DNA of 64,000 bases from JACCXG01 sp963717745. Its GTDB lineage: Bacteria > Acidobacteriota > Vicinamibacteria > Vicinamibacterales > 2-12-FULL-66-21. A program made the position numbers and the translations under genes. Below the pieces are notes generated by a model. It did not search any database, was not told where the DNA came from, and saw nothing but the letters and a program-made list of their open reading frames with translations. The stretch spans positions 992,001-1,056,000 of the forward strand of contig CAVQXJ010000013.1 in assembly GCA_963717745.1 (NCBI GenBank), read 5' to 3'. Shown piece by piece: positions 1-8,908 of this stretch. The stretch's first letter is position 1. Every line of letters begins with the position of its first letter.

Positions 1-1359
1 GGCGGCGAAGATGGTGTCGTGCTTCTCCTTGGGGATGCCGATGCCGGTATCGTTGATGCTGAAGTGGAGATGGCTGACGGTGCCTTCCCGCCGTTCCTCG
101 AACAGTTCGACCAGGATGTGTCCCCGCTCCGTGAACTTGAGCGAGTTCCCGACCAGGTTCGCCACGACCTGCTGCAACCGGATCGGGTCGCCGATCACGG
201 CGCTGGGCACGTCCGGCGCGATATTGACGATCAGCTCGAGCGCCTTCTGGTCGGCCCGCACCGCGAACGGCTTGATCATGTCGTTGACCATGTCGACCAG
301 GGGAAACGACACCGACTCGAACTCGAGCTTGCGGGATTCGATCTTCGAGAAGTCGAGGATGTCGTTGAGGATGCCGAGAAGTGACTCGGCCGACTGCTTC
401 ACCGTTTCGAGGTGGTCGCGGGTCTCGTCATCCAGCTGGTTGCCGAGCGCCAGCTCGGTCATCCCGATGATGCCGTTCATCGGGGTGCGAATCTCGTGGC
501 TCATGTTGGCGAGGAACTCGCTCTTCGCGCGGCTGGCCTCCATCGCCTTGTCGCGCGCCGCGATCAGGTCGACGGTGCGGGCCTGCACGGTGGTCTCCAG
601 CTGTTCCTGATTGCGGAGCAGCGTCAGGTCGCGCTGCTGGATCTCGTCGAGCATCCGGTTGAAGTCGGCGACCAGCTCGCCGATCTCGTCGCTGCCGGTC
701 TGCTCCGCGCGCACGTCGTACCGGCCCTCCCGCGTGACCACCCGCGTGATGTCGGTCAGCCGCAGCAGCGGCTCCGAGATGGTGCGCTGCAGCCCGTAGG
801 CGATCACCGCCGAGAGCACGAACGCACTGGCGAACACCGCGGCGAAGATCCACGCGAGGCCGATCGCCCGTTCCCAGACTTCCCCTTGATCCGACTGGAT
901 GAACACCGACCCCAGCACGTCGCGGCCGATGGCGATCGGGCGGTTGAGGAGGAGGGAGCCGTCGACCAGCACATGCCAGGGCTGGCTCGTCTGCGCCGCC
1001 AGCGCCGCCGGCACCGGCGGCGTGGCCACGCCCGGTGAATCGCGGTCATACCGTGCGAGGATCTGGCCGGTCGGCGAGCGGATTTCCGCCGACACGATGT
1101 GGGGGTCGAGCGCGACCGCGCCCAGCATCTCGCCGGCCTCCTTGGCGTCGCCGAACGCCAGCACCGCGGTGCTGTTCTTGGCGATGACGTCCGCCAGCAT
1201 GCCGGTCCCGCGAATCAACCGCTGACGCGAGGTCGAGAGGTCGTAGGCGAAGATGACGGCACACGCCAGAATCAGCGCGACGGTCGAGGTCAGCACGCCG
1301 ATCGCGGTGAGCTTCCGGACCACCGACAGGTGGGCGAACCAGGACTTAGCGAGAGGCAT
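1..1359 (-). CDS. CHASE8-type membrane sensor histidine kinase (C-terminus outside window)
   Basis: Read from the ATG at 1359 toward the left edge, an open frame of 453 codons without a stop encodes a membrane sensor kinase. A first membrane segment lies near residues 13-35. An extracytoplasmic region like CHASE8 (KNSTAVLAFGDAKEA, then a DPHIVSAEI stretch) follows, then a second membrane segment near 160-183 and a HAMP linker. The DHp helix carries SHEIRTPMNG with the phospho-acceptor His near 286. The ATPase domain shows an N-box (NLVGNSLKF, about 403) and a G1 box (DTGIGIP, about 440). The protein is cut by the window, so later receiver or Hpt domains cannot be excluded; hybrid kinases of this build often have them. 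The start overlaps the 3' end of the YfiR-like gene by 14 bp, so the two are probably co-translated. Partners are inferred from the operon. Confidence 0.9.
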   Translation of the reverse strand, partial: MPLAKSWFAHLSVVRKLTAIGVLTSTVALILACAVIFAYDLSTSRQRLIRGTGMLADVIAKNSTAVLAFGDAKEAGEMLGAVALDPHIVSAEIRSPTGQILARYDRDSPGVATPPVPAALAAQTSQPWHVLVDGSLLLNRPIAIGRDVLGSVFIQSDQGEVWERAIGLAWIFAAVFASAFVLSAVIAYGLQRTISEPLLRLTDITRVVTREGRYDVRAEQTGSDEIGELVADFNRMLDEIQQRDLTLLRNQEQLETTVQARTVDLIAARDKAMEASRAKSEFLANMSHEIRTPMNGIIGMTELALGNQLDDETRDHLETVKQSAESLLGILNDILDFSKIESRKLEFESVSFPLVDMVNDMIKPFAVRADQKALELIVNIAPDVPSAVIGDPIRLQQVVANLVGNSLKFTERGHILVELFEERREGTVSHLHFSINDTGIGIPKEKHDTIFAA

Positions 1360-1929
1360 CGGGAGCGTCCTTTACGATTTTGGCCAGGCTCAGGAGCCGC
1401 GAACTGAGCCGCAGCTTCGAGCGCTGGAGTGCGTCGACATTCACGGCGAACCGCATTCTGCCGCCTTCGATGAACAGGTTGGCCACACCGCCCATCTGGG
1501 CGAAGTTGTTGAGATCGCTGACCGTCAGTATGGGCTTGTCCTTCACCCGCTCGAGCAGCTGGAGGGTCCGCCGGTCGTCGGCATCTTCGACGTACACGAG
1601 GTGGCACGCCTGCACCGGTCCCTCGATGTCGACGCTCCGGGTGGTCAGCGGATGACCATCGACGTCCCGCCCGGCGGTGGCTTCTTCGAGCGCCTTGGTC
1701 ACCCTCGGCTCTCCGGCGACGCACAGCACCAGCGCCGCGCCTGGCCGCGCGGCCTCGGTCGGCCACTCGGTGAGCTTCGCGAAGTTGACCAGGTATGCGG
1801 CCTTGAGCGCGGGCGCGGAAGCGGTCTGCGCAGCGCGCGGGGCCGGGCCCCAGCATGCCGCACGCCGTCGCGACGGCCGCGCTGATCCAGCGCCGCCGCT
1901 GACGGCCCGACCCGCGCCCGATCGATCAT
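1346..1929 (-). CDS. YfiR-family periplasmic protein (frame disturbed at N-terminus)
   Basis: The frame ending at 1346 reads AAYLVNFAKLTEWP, then LVLCVAGEPRV, VDIEGPVQACHLVYV, KPILTVSDLNNFAQMGG and LFIEGGRMRFAVN, the block order of YfiR/DUF4154 proteins. YfiR-type proteins are periplasmic modulators of signalling enzymes, in Pseudomonas a diguanylate cyclase; here the next gene is a CHASE8 kinase, a pairing common for this family. No start codon lies in this frame before about residue 127 from the end. A signal-peptide-like stretch (RRRWISAAVATACGML) sits in a neighbouring frame at about 1904-1845, and possible ATG starts at 1974 or 1929 lie in a third frame. The N-terminus therefore needs one or two frameshifts, in a G/C-run region that is prone to sequencing indels. 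The 5' end given is approximate. Confidence 0.65.
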
Positions 1930-1970
1930 GGGTTGCACCACGACGCTCAAAAGCGCCAGCCGACGCGGTC

Positions 1971-4082
1971 TCATGCCGCCGCCACGACTTTCAGCCGCCG
2001 GAAGACCGCGTTGACCCGCGACAGCAGCACGTCCGGGTTGAACGGCTTCATGATGTAGTCGTCGGCGCCGAGCTGCAGCACGCGCCGCTCCACACCCGGA
2101 CCTTCTTCCGACGTCAGCACGAGAATCGGCATGGTCGCGAGCGACATGTCCTTGCGCATCCGGGCGATCGCCTCGTATCCGTCCATCTCCGGCATGTTGA
2201 GATCGATCAGCACGAGGTCGGGGTGCTCGCGCGCCGCGATCTCGACCGCGTCGCGTCCGTTCGCCGCCTCGAGCACCTCGAAGTCCGCCTTCTCGAGCAG
2301 CAGCTTCACCAGCATCCTGGTAATCGGCTCGTCGTCGGTGACCAGCACGCGCTGGCGGCCGTGTTGGCGGCTGGTGACGGTGGTGGCGGAGAGCACGCGG
2401 TTGACTTCGGCGATCGAGGTGATCCCGTTGGCCACCAGGCGCAGCGCCTGCTCCCGCATCGTGAGCACGCCCGCGCCCCGCATCGCGGAGCGGATCTCGT
2501 GGGCGGTGGCGCCACGGACGATCGCGTCGCGCAGGGCATCGGAGGGGGTCAGCAGCTCGGTCACCGGCAGCCGGCCCGAGTAGCCGGTGAACTTGCAGTG
2601 TTCGCAGCCGGCGCCGGCGGTCGCGGGAATCGAGTCCATCTGGTGCTCGGCCCCCTGCTGACGCCGTTCGAACTCGGTGTGCATCCGACGGCAGTGCTGG
2701 CAGAGCGTTCGCAACAGCCGCTGCGCGAGGACCGCCGACAGGCTCTCGGCCACCTTGTATGGCTCGAGCCCGAGGTTGGTCAGCCGGGTGATCGCGGTCG
2801 CGGTGTCGACGGTGTGCATCGAGGACAGCACCAGGTGGCCGGTGTAGGCGGCCTGCCCGACGATCTGCGCGACTTCGGCGTCGCGGATCTCGCCGACCAT
2901 GATCACGTTCGGATCCTGGCGCAGCAGCGATCGCAGGATGGTCTGGAAGGTGTTGCCGGCGCGCACGTTCACGGGAATCTGCGAGACCCCGGGAATGCTG
3001 CGCTCCACCGGATCCTCGACACTGACGATGTTGGTGCGGCCGGTGCGCAGGTGGCCGAGCGCGGCGTAGAGCGCGGTGGTCTTGCCCGAGCCGGTCGGTC
3101 CCGTCGCGAGCACCAGGCCGTCGGGCCGCGCCAGCGCCCGCTCGAGCCGCATCAGCGTGTCCGGGTCGTAGCCGAGGCTGGAGAGTGAGGTCAGCGGACT
3201 GTGGCTGTCGATGACGCGCATCACCAGCTTCTCTCCATCGACGGTCGGCAGCGTGGAGAGGCGGACGTCGATCGGGCGGCCGTTCACTTTGAGCTGGAAC
3301 GATCCGTCCTGCGGACGGTGGCGGACGGCGATATCGGCCTGCGCCATGATTTTGAAGCGGTTGCGAATCGGCTGCGACACGCTCGCCGGTAAGGTCAGCA
3401 CCGGTTCGAGCACGCCGCAGATCCGATAGCGGATCAGCGTGCCCTCGTTGCCCCCCTCGATGTGCACGTCGCTCGCGCCGACGTCCACGGCGCGGCCAAT
3501 CAGGTGATCGCACAGCTCGATGACCGGGGAAACGGTGCCGCTCGCCGTGACTTCGGACGGCTCGACGTCCGGCCGCTCGGTTCGCAGCCGCTGGGCGAGG
3601 ACGTCGAGCTCGCGCAGCTTCGGATAGCAGCGATCGAGCGCGGCGATCAGTTCGGATCGATTGGCCACCAGCATGCGGGTCCGGCGGCCCGACGCGAACG
3701 CGACGTCGCGCTCGGCCTCGGGATTGAGCGGCCGGCAGGTGGCGAACGTCAGGGTGCGGTCGTTGACCTCCAGCGGCACCAGCTCGTGCTTGCGCGCGAT
3801 CCGCTCCGGGAGCAGCCGGATCGCCAGCTCACTGAACTCGTGGGCCCGGAGCGGCACCAGGTCGCTGCCGGCGGCCGCGGCAAGGGCCCCGTAGGCGTTT
3901 TGTTCCTCGACCATGCCAGTGGTGACGACGGCGTCGACCAGCTCGATGCGTTCACGCGCGGCATGATCTTCGGCAATGGATAGATCGTGCTGATTGATCA
4001 ATCCGCTTTTCACTAACTGGGCGCCGAGCGCAGACCCTGCAACGCGAGGCGTGCCACGCCCCGGGGCCACTGACTTCAACAC
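1971..4082 (-). CDS. PilB/GspE-type secretion ATPase fused to a C-terminal receiver domain
   Basis: About 703 residues. I chose the GTG at 4082 because GAGGAG lies five to six bases upstream; TTG at 4079 is the alternative. An N-terminal MshEN/GspE-N-like region leads into the hexameric ATPase core: VGASDVHIEGG, Walker A GPTGSGKTT near residue 326, VEDPVE, MVGEIRDAEVAQI, and a zinc-binding CQHC...CEHC pair near 459 and 492. After about 560 comes a complete receiver domain: TDDEP acidic pocket near 581, phospho-acceptor Asp in LIDLNMPEMDG near 626, TSEE, and the invariant Lys in MKPF near 677. Type IV pilus or type II secretion assembly ATPases normally lack this domain. No pilus or secretion genes are adjacent; the neighbours are a YfiR-like protein and a histidine kinase, so this may be a signalling output rather than a standard assembly motor. 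Confidence 0.92.
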   Translation of the reverse strand: MLKSVAPGRGTPRVAGSALGAQLVKSGLINQHDLSIAEDHAARERIELVDAVVTTGMVEEQNAYGALAAAAGSDLVPLRAHEFSELAIRLLPERIARKHELVPLEVNDRTLTFATCRPLNPEAERDVAFASGRRTRMLVANRSELIAALDRCYPKLRELDVLAQRLRTERPDVEPSEVTASGTVSPVIELCDHLIGRAVDVGASDVHIEGGNEGTLIRYRICGVLEPVLTLPASVSQPIRNRFKIMAQADIAVRHRPQDGSFQLKVNGRPIDVRLSTLPTVDGEKLVMRVIDSHSPLTSLSSLGYDPDTLMRLERALARPDGLVLATGPTGSGKTTALYAALGHLRTGRTNIVSVEDPVERSIPGVSQIPVNVRAGNTFQTILRSLLRQDPNVIMVGEIRDAEVAQIVGQAAYTGHLVLSSMHTVDTATAITRLTNLGLEPYKVAESLSAVLAQRLLRTLCQHCRRMHTEFERRQQGAEHQMDSIPATAGAGCEHCKFTGYSGRLPVTELLTPSDALRDAIVRGATAHEIRSAMRGAGVLTMREQALRLVANGITSIAEVNRVLSATTVTSRQHGRQRVLVTDDEPITRMLVKLLLEKADFEVLEAANGRDAVEIAAREHPDLVLIDLNMPEMDGYEAIARMRKDMSLATMPILVLTSEEGPGVERRVLQLGADDYIMKPFNPDVLLSRVNAVFRRLKVVAAA

Positions 4083-4287
4083 GACTCCTCCTCGCGAATC
4101 GATGACGAAACGGTCTTGTCGGGAGCAAGAAGGGGTCCACTGGAGTGGAGCGCGCGAGGCCGCTGATTCGTGCGGTTCGGGCGCAGGCGTGTGCGGAACG
4201 TGCACAAAGCCGACGCGCGTGCCGCACACCGCGCCGCACACCGCACACGCTGACGCGAGCGAACAAGACGGCTGGGAAGACGAACGC
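4083..4287. other. intergenic region, no gene seen
   Basis: This gap of 205 bp lies between two minus-strand genes. It contains a CA/CG-rich run of short near-repeats (around 4215-4260, built on GCACACCGC) but no convincing reading frame. It should carry the promoter of the ATPase gene; I could not assign a -35/-10 pair with confidence. Confidence 0.4.
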
Positions 4288-4941
4288 CTAGCGTCCCACG
4301 CCGACAATGCGCAACCCGGTCGGGGGGGTGGGAGGCAGCTGAGTCGACGGGTACAGCGCACGCACTCCGGCGATGTCGTCACCATCCAGCGCGCGCAACC
4401 CGGTGTCGCAGGATGCGGCTGACGGATACATGGTCGCGGCCGACGAAGTGGAATGTCCAAGACCGAGCGCATGGCCGAATTCGTGCGCCGCGATGTCTTC
4501 GATGTAGAAGCCGCCGGCGCAGCCGCTCGACCCGGCGAAGAATCTGAAGGCCGCATCCCAGAACACGATGTCGGCATCGATGATCCGCGATCCACTGGAC
4601 CACCAATACGCAGTGGCGATGGCCGAGCCGCTCGACGCGTTACGGAACAGCACGAGATTGATCGCGTCGTTGCCCGTGACGGCCAGGGTGCTCGGACCGG
4701 CGTAGGCGAACCGGAAGGCCCCCGATTGCTGCTGCCAGACGGCTGCACCGGCGCGCACCGCCGCGTCGGCGGCGTCGCCCGCGAGATCCAGGTTCGCGGC
4801 GTTGACGACGAAGGGCGTCTGCGACTGGGCCCAGCTCGGCCCGATCAGCGCGAACGCGGTCGGATTGCCGGACAGCAGTGCCACGGCCGCGACGGTGGTC
4901 GCAAGCAGGCCGGCGATCGGCCGGATGGAAGGCAACGCCAT
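4288..4941 (-). CDS. secreted matrixin-like zinc metalloprotease
   Basis: The ATG at 4941 starts a typical signal peptide (AGLLATTVAAVALLSGNPTAFA), giving 217 residues. Residues 150-160 read HEFGHALGLGH, the HExxHxxGxxH zinc site of metzincins, followed by the ATMYP Met-turn. Upstream blocks (AVRAGAAVWQQQSGAFRFAYAG, ADIVFWDAAFRF) fit the matrixin/M10 catalytic fold. The protein has almost no propeptide, so it is short for the family. The start lies 5 bp past the stop of the upstream secreted protein, so the two genes form an operon. Substrate is unknown; an extracellular or periplasmic protease is the safest call. Confidence 0.85.
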   Translation of the reverse strand: MALPSIRPIAGLLATTVAAVALLSGNPTAFALIGPSWAQSQTPFVVNAANLDLAGDAADAAVRAGAAVWQQQSGAFRFAYAGPSTLAVTGNDAINLVLFRNASSGSAIATAYWWSSGSRIIDADIVFWDAAFRFFAGSSGCAGGFYIEDIAAHEFGHALGLGHSTSSAATMYPSAASCDTGLRALDGDDIAGVRALYPSTQLPPTPPTGLRIVGVGR

Positions 4942-4946
4942 TGCCG

Positions 4947-5453
4947 CTACCGTCCTCTTCCCGCCGCGACTTCGCGGCGAATGGAATCCAGCGTCAGGCT
5001 GCTGCCCGGCACGCGGTTGGCGGGGTCGAGCTTCAGGAGTCCGTGGCCCCGCAGGTGTGGGACGAACTTCCCGCGCCTGTTCCGCCTGATGAAGAAGGTG
5101 GCGCGTTCTCCCGGCGCGAACGACACCTGATCGGAGACGTGCAGTGTGAGCGTGCCGATGGTGCCCCCTTCGACTTCGACGTCGACGATCGGCGCCGCCT
5201 CGCCTTTGAGTGTCTCGCTGACGCCGACGCGGACCACCGACACGATCAACCGATCGCCGAATTCGTTGACCTGCCATTCGGGGGTCACCGAGACGACGCG
5301 CCCGACGACCACTCGCTCAGCTCCGCGCGCGCGCTCCGACAGGGGCACGGGAGCCTGGCCCGCGCCGAGAGCCCGGGTGGGCTGGACGAGGCACAGGAGC
5401 AGAAGTGTGATGACCGAGCGCCATCCCACGGCGGGCATTCTCATGGCGACCAT
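4947..5453 (-). CDS. secreted protein of unknown function, partner of the metalloprotease
   Basis: 168 residues; ATG at 5453 or 5444 are both possible. An N-terminal signal peptide (SVITLLLLCLVQPTRALGAG) is followed by a small beta-rich domain with RVVVGRVVSVTPEWQVNEFGD, RVGVSETLKGE, LHVSDQVSFAPGERATFFI and SLTLDSIRREVAAG. This pattern (secreted, VxGxV...E near the start, GE...FL in the middle) is often seen beside matrixin-like proteases in Acidobacteriota, but I do not know a defined function. The stop is 5 bp before the protease start, which suggests joint expression. Confidence 0.75.
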   Translation of the reverse strand: MVAMRMPAVGWRSVITLLLLCLVQPTRALGAGQAPVPLSERARGAERVVVGRVVSVTPEWQVNEFGDRLIVSVVRVGVSETLKGEAAPIVDVEVEGGTIGTLTLHVSDQVSFAPGERATFFIRRNRRGKFVPHLRGHGLLKLDPANRVPGSSLTLDSIRREVAAGRGR

Positions 5454-5614
5454 GTAGTGCCGGAGGCAACATGTGTGCCGGGCCGCTCTCGTGGCTTCCG
5501 CATTAGCCGGAAGGCAGGGCTGACTGCAGGCTTGCGGCTAGAGCCGGTAGCCAGATGACCAAATCGTCGTCTCTGGGCGGGTCTTTGGCCGGGTGAAGAG
5601 CCCCGCGGCGTCAG

Positions 5615-8284
5615 CTAGCTGCCCTCTCTGAGCACGATCAGCGGATCGACACGCATCGCGCGTCGGGTGGGCAGGTAACAGGCGGCGAGCGACACGATCG
5701 CGACGGCACTGGCTGCGGCGGCATAGGTCAGCGGATCGGCGGGGTTCACGCCGTGCAGCTCGCTCGACAGCCACCGGGTCGCCGCCAGGGCGGCAACGAG
5801 CCCGAGCGCGATCCCGATCGCACAGAGCGTGGCCCCCTCGCCGATCACCAGCCAGAAGACATCCGCGGGCCGGGCGCCGAGCGCGAGGCGGATGCCGATG
5901 TCGCGGGTCCGCCCCGACACGAGGAAGGACAGCACGCCGTAGACGCCGATCGACCCCAGGGTCAGCGCGAGCACCGCCACGGTGACGAGCACCGAGGTCG
6001 TGGCCGCGGGCGCGGCGACCGCATCGGCGGCGATCGCGTCCATCGTGCGGACGTCGCCGACCACGACCGCGCCGCTCGCGCTCGCGGTGGCATCGCGGAG
6101 CACCGCCGTCACGCGTTCGCGATCCATCGAGGCGTTCAGCACGATCGTCATCTCGGTCGGAATCCGGCCGTCTTCCAGCGTGGCGTTCGGTCCCTGGGGC
6201 AAGTAGACCGCGCCGTCGATCCAGCCGGGCACGCTGCTCGCGAGGTCGAACCCGCGCACGTCCGCCACCACGCCGACCACGGTGTGCCAGTGGCGTTCGC
6301 CGACGAACCGCAGGTGCCGGCCGACGGGATGCTGGCCGGGCCAGAACCGCTTCGCGGTCGCCGCCGTGACGATCACCACGGCCGGGCGGCCGGAGAGGTC
6401 CGCTGGCGTGAACGCGCGCCCCAGCTCGAGGCGGATGTCCATCACGCGGAAGTAGTCCGGCGTGATCGCGTGCATCCAGAAGAGCGGCGCGGCCGAGGAC
6501 GGCGGGACCGTGTAGCCTTCGAGCTCCACCGACCGTTTGGCGACGGAACCGGTCAGCGGGAGCGTGTTCACCAGCGCCGCGCCATGCACCTCCGGCATCG
6601 TCTGCACGGTGGCTTCGAGCTCGCGGTAGAACGCGAGGCATCGATCGGGGGTGCTGCAGACGGATTCAGCCGGCGAGATGCGCGCGGTGACGAGCCGATC
6701 CGCCCGGAAGCCGGGATCGGCATGCGACAGCGTCCACAGTCCACGCACCAGCAGGCCGGCGGTGATCAGCAGCAGCACCGCACAGGCCACCTGCGCCACC
6801 GTCAGCGTCGCGCGCAAGCGGCTGGCGACGGCGCTTCCGGATCCCCGCCCCCCGGGAGCGATCACGGATCGACGCCGCCCGCGCGCCAACTGCACGATCG
6901 GCGCGAGACCGGAGGCGCAGCCCGTCACGATCGCGAGCACGCCGGCGAAGAGCAGCGCGCGCCAGTTCAGGTAGGCGTCCATCACCCGCGGCGTATCGGG
7001 AGGCAGCACCAGTTTCAGGAGCGCCAGCCCCTGGGCGGCGACGAGCAGTCCGGCGACGGCGCCGAGCAGGGCCAGGACGACGCTTTCGGTGAGCAGTTGC
7101 TGCGCGACCCGCCGCGGCGAGGCGCCAAGAGCGGTGCGGACCCCGAATTCCCTCTGTCGCGAGGCGGCTCGCGCCAGGTTGAGATTGGCGACGTTCGCGC
7201 AGGCAATCACCAGCACCACCGCCACCGCCGCCAGCATGATCAGGAAGCGCGGCTTGACGTCGCCGACCAGTGCCTCGTGGAGCGGGATCGTCGAGACGCT
7301 CTCGTTCCAGTCCGACGGCATCCGCCAGGGAAACTGCGCCCCGATGTGCGACTGGAACCACCGGATGTCGGCGTGGGTGTCGGCCAGGGTCGCGCCGGGG
7401 CGCCGGCGGGCGACTATCGGCATGAAGTCGCCGCCCCAGTAGCGCGGGGTGTTGCGCGCATCGAGCCCGAGCGGCACCCACACTTCGGACCGCCGCGACG
7501 GGAACGCGAACGTCGCCGGCATGACCGCGATGATTTCGTGCGGCTCTGCGTCGAGCCGGATCGAGCGACCGATGATGCGTGGATCGCCGCCGAAGTGGGT
7601 CTGCCACGCCGAATGGCTCAGGATCACCAGGCGGTGGTGCGGCGCCTCGTCTTCGCCGGGGCGCAGCCATCGGCCGAGGACCGGGGTCACTCCCAGCGTC
7701 GGAAAGAGCTCCGCGGATACCCGCGTGCCGGGCACGCGCACTGGGGCGCCGACGCCGGTCAGGGTGAACGCCTGACCATCGGCGTACGCCGCGACGTCCA
7801 TGGTGTGGACTTGACGGCGCATCGCCGCGAACGCGCCATTCGGATACGTCCCGGTGACGCTCACCAGTTGCTCGGGGGCCGCATAGGGCAGCGGCGACAG
7901 CAGCACGCCGTCGATCAGGCTGTAGACGGCGGTCGTCGCCCCGATACCCAGCGCGAGCGTCAGCGTGGCGGCGGCGGTGAAGGCCGGCTGGCGCCGCAGA
8001 GTGCGGATGGCGTACCGCAGATCCCGCCCCACGTGCTCGATCGCGCGGACGCCGCGAGCATCGCGGCAGGCTTCCTTCGACTGCTCGACGCCGCCGAAGG
8101 TGCGCCGGACGATCCGCCAGGCGTCATCACGGCCGACGCCTGTGGCGACGAGCTCGTCGACCTGCCGTTCGAGGTGGTAGTTGATCTCGTCGGCGAGATC
8201 CTGCTCGACCTGCGTCCGGCGAGTCAGCGACCGCCAGCGGAGCGGCAGCCGGTGGAGCCAGCGTTCGAGATCGTTCCGCGTCAT
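5615..8284 (-). CDS. ADOP-family duplicated MacB/FtsX-like permease
   Basis: 889 residues. The N-terminus (residues 1-75) is the short cytoplasmic helical region typical of acidobacterial duplicated orphan permeases (VEQDLADEINYHLERQVDELVATG). Two FtsX/MacB-type permease repeats follow, each with one membrane helix, a large extracytoplasmic MacB-PCD domain and three more helices. Marks include LRYAIRTLRRQPAFTAAATLTLALGIGATTAVYS near 90, CANVANLNLARAASRQREFGVRTALGASPRR near 360, and RTRDIGIRLALGARPADVF near 790. No ATPase gene is adjacent, as usual for this family. The transported substrate, if any, is unknown. A promoter with operator-like sites lies directly upstream and a PadR gene is divergent. 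Confidence 0.93.
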   Translation of the reverse strand: MTRNDLERWLHRLPLRWRSLTRRTQVEQDLADEINYHLERQVDELVATGVGRDDAWRIVRRTFGGVEQSKEACRDARGVRAIEHVGRDLRYAIRTLRRQPAFTAAATLTLALGIGATTAVYSLIDGVLLSPLPYAAPEQLVSVTGTYPNGAFAAMRRQVHTMDVAAYADGQAFTLTGVGAPVRVPGTRVSAELFPTLGVTPVLGRWLRPGEDEAPHHRLVILSHSAWQTHFGGDPRIIGRSIRLDAEPHEIIAVMPATFAFPSRRSEVWVPLGLDARNTPRYWGGDFMPIVARRRPGATLADTHADIRWFQSHIGAQFPWRMPSDWNESVSTIPLHEALVGDVKPRFLIMLAAVAVVLVIACANVANLNLARAASRQREFGVRTALGASPRRVAQQLLTESVVLALLGAVAGLLVAAQGLALLKLVLPPDTPRVMDAYLNWRALLFAGVLAIVTGCASGLAPIVQLARGRRRSVIAPGGRGSGSAVASRLRATLTVAQVACAVLLLITAGLLVRGLWTLSHADPGFRADRLVTARISPAESVCSTPDRCLAFYRELEATVQTMPEVHGAALVNTLPLTGSVAKRSVELEGYTVPPSSAAPLFWMHAITPDYFRVMDIRLELGRAFTPADLSGRPAVVIVTAATAKRFWPGQHPVGRHLRFVGERHWHTVVGVVADVRGFDLASSVPGWIDGAVYLPQGPNATLEDGRIPTEMTIVLNASMDRERVTAVLRDATASASGAVVVGDVRTMDAIAADAVAAPAATTSVLVTVAVLALTLGSIGVYGVLSFLVSGRTRDIGIRLALGARPADVFWLVIGEGATLCAIGIALGLVAALAATRWLSSELHGVNPADPLTYAAAASAVAIVSLAACYLPTRRAMRVDPLIVLREGS

Positions 8285-8340
8285 TGCTTCCCTCGGTTAC
8301 CGAGCGAAGCATAGCCGCGCTCGTCTCGGTAAGCAAGGGA
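8285..8340 (-). promoter_or_regulatory. promoter and CTCGGTTACCGAG operator of the ADOP gene
   Basis: On the minus strand TTGCTT (8336-8331) and TATGCT (8313-8308) are separated by exactly 17 bp, a good sigma-70-like pair, upstream of the ATG at 8284. The palindrome CTCGGTTACCGAG (8292-8304) covers the expected transcription start, and a second half site (8325-8332, CTCGGTAA) sits against the -35 box. The same arrangement recurs upstream of the hydrolase at 36532. Repressor binding here is an inference. Confidence 0.6.
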
Positions 8341-8400
8341 GCGCCCCGATGCTCGCGGCGGCCGGCTGCTTTCAGCGGCAGGAAGGGCAATTCCAGGGCC

Positions 8401-8477
8401 TGTGAACTTCACAGGAGGGCCAGGAGGACCGGAAGAAATCAGTTTTCTTTGTCCTGTTCTCCTGGCGGCCGCTGCGG
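8401..8477. repeat. CAGGAGGGCCAG-type interspersed repeat (imperfect hairpin)
   Basis: CACAGGAGGGCCAGGAG (from about 8410) is followed about 40 bp later by CTCCTGGCGGCC, forming an imperfect inverted pair. The left arm is nearly the same as the arm of the hairpin at 59990-60062 and the single arm near 63177. It lies in the divergent promoter region between the ADOP and PadR genes. Confidence 0.5.
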
Positions 8478-8482
8478 CCCTA

Positions 8483-8513
8483 TTGTGTGTCCGCACAGTA
8501 GCGTGCTACTGTG
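8483..8513 (+). promoter_or_regulatory. probable PadR promoter with 20-bp palindromic operator
   Basis: The perfect palindrome CACAGTAGCGTGCTACTGTG spans 8494-8513 (arms of 9 bp, 2-bp centre), and outer TGTGTC/GACACA flanks add partial symmetry. TTGTGT (8483-8488) and TACTGT (8507-8512) form a plausible -35/-10 pair with an 18-bp spacer, so a protein bound to the palindrome would block RNA polymerase. Autoregulation by the adjacent PadR is the natural inference. Confidence 0.6.
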
Positions 8514-8559
8514 TGACACACATTAGATGACAAAGAAGAAGACGAGGCGCGGGTAACAC

Positions 8560-8908
8560 GTGGTGACCCCGTCCGCCGACTGGACCTCGCAGCTCCGTCG
8601 CGGTGTGCTCGAGCTCTGCATCCTCAAGCTGCTGCGGCCCCGGCCCAGTTATGGCTACGAGATCGTGACCACGCTCGAGGCGCTCGGCCCGCTCGCGGCG
8701 GGGGAGAACACCGTCTATCCGCTGCTGCGCCGGCTCAAGACTGACCACTACCTGGAAACGTTCACGCGGGAATCGCCCGCCGGACCCCCTCGCCAGGTAC
8801 TACCGCCTGACCCCCGAAGGCCGGCGCCGGCTCGCGGCGCTCGAACGGGAGTGGGGCGAGATGGTAGGAGCGGTCGAGCGAGCCGGCGTGTCAGGAGAAA
8901 CCCCATGA
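8560..8908 (+). CDS. PadR-family transcriptional regulator (one frameshift)
   Basis: GTG at 8560. The frame begins SADWTSQLRRGVLELCILKLL, then YGYEIVTTLEALG and NTVYPLLRRLK, the winged-helix signature of PadR repressors. Near 8790 the frame must shift by one base to continue as RYYRLTPEGRRRLAALEREW, the expected end of the PadR fold, and to reach the TGA at 8906. That stop overlaps the ATG of the next gene (ATGA), which supports the shifted frame as the true one. The shift lies beside a run of C and may be an assembly error. It probably controls the following gene and perhaps the divergent ADOP. Confidence 0.8.

Noticed and set aside
1699..3513. 604-codon minus-strand frame overlapping the ATPase-REC gene
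   Set aside because: Same strand but wrong frame; no motifs, whereas the other frame has intact Walker and receiver motifs.
5753..8314. 853-codon plus-strand frame opposite the first ADOP gene
   Set aside because: Composition is typical of an antisense frame (Arg, Gly, His, Asp runs), and the minus strand gives a complete conserved permease.
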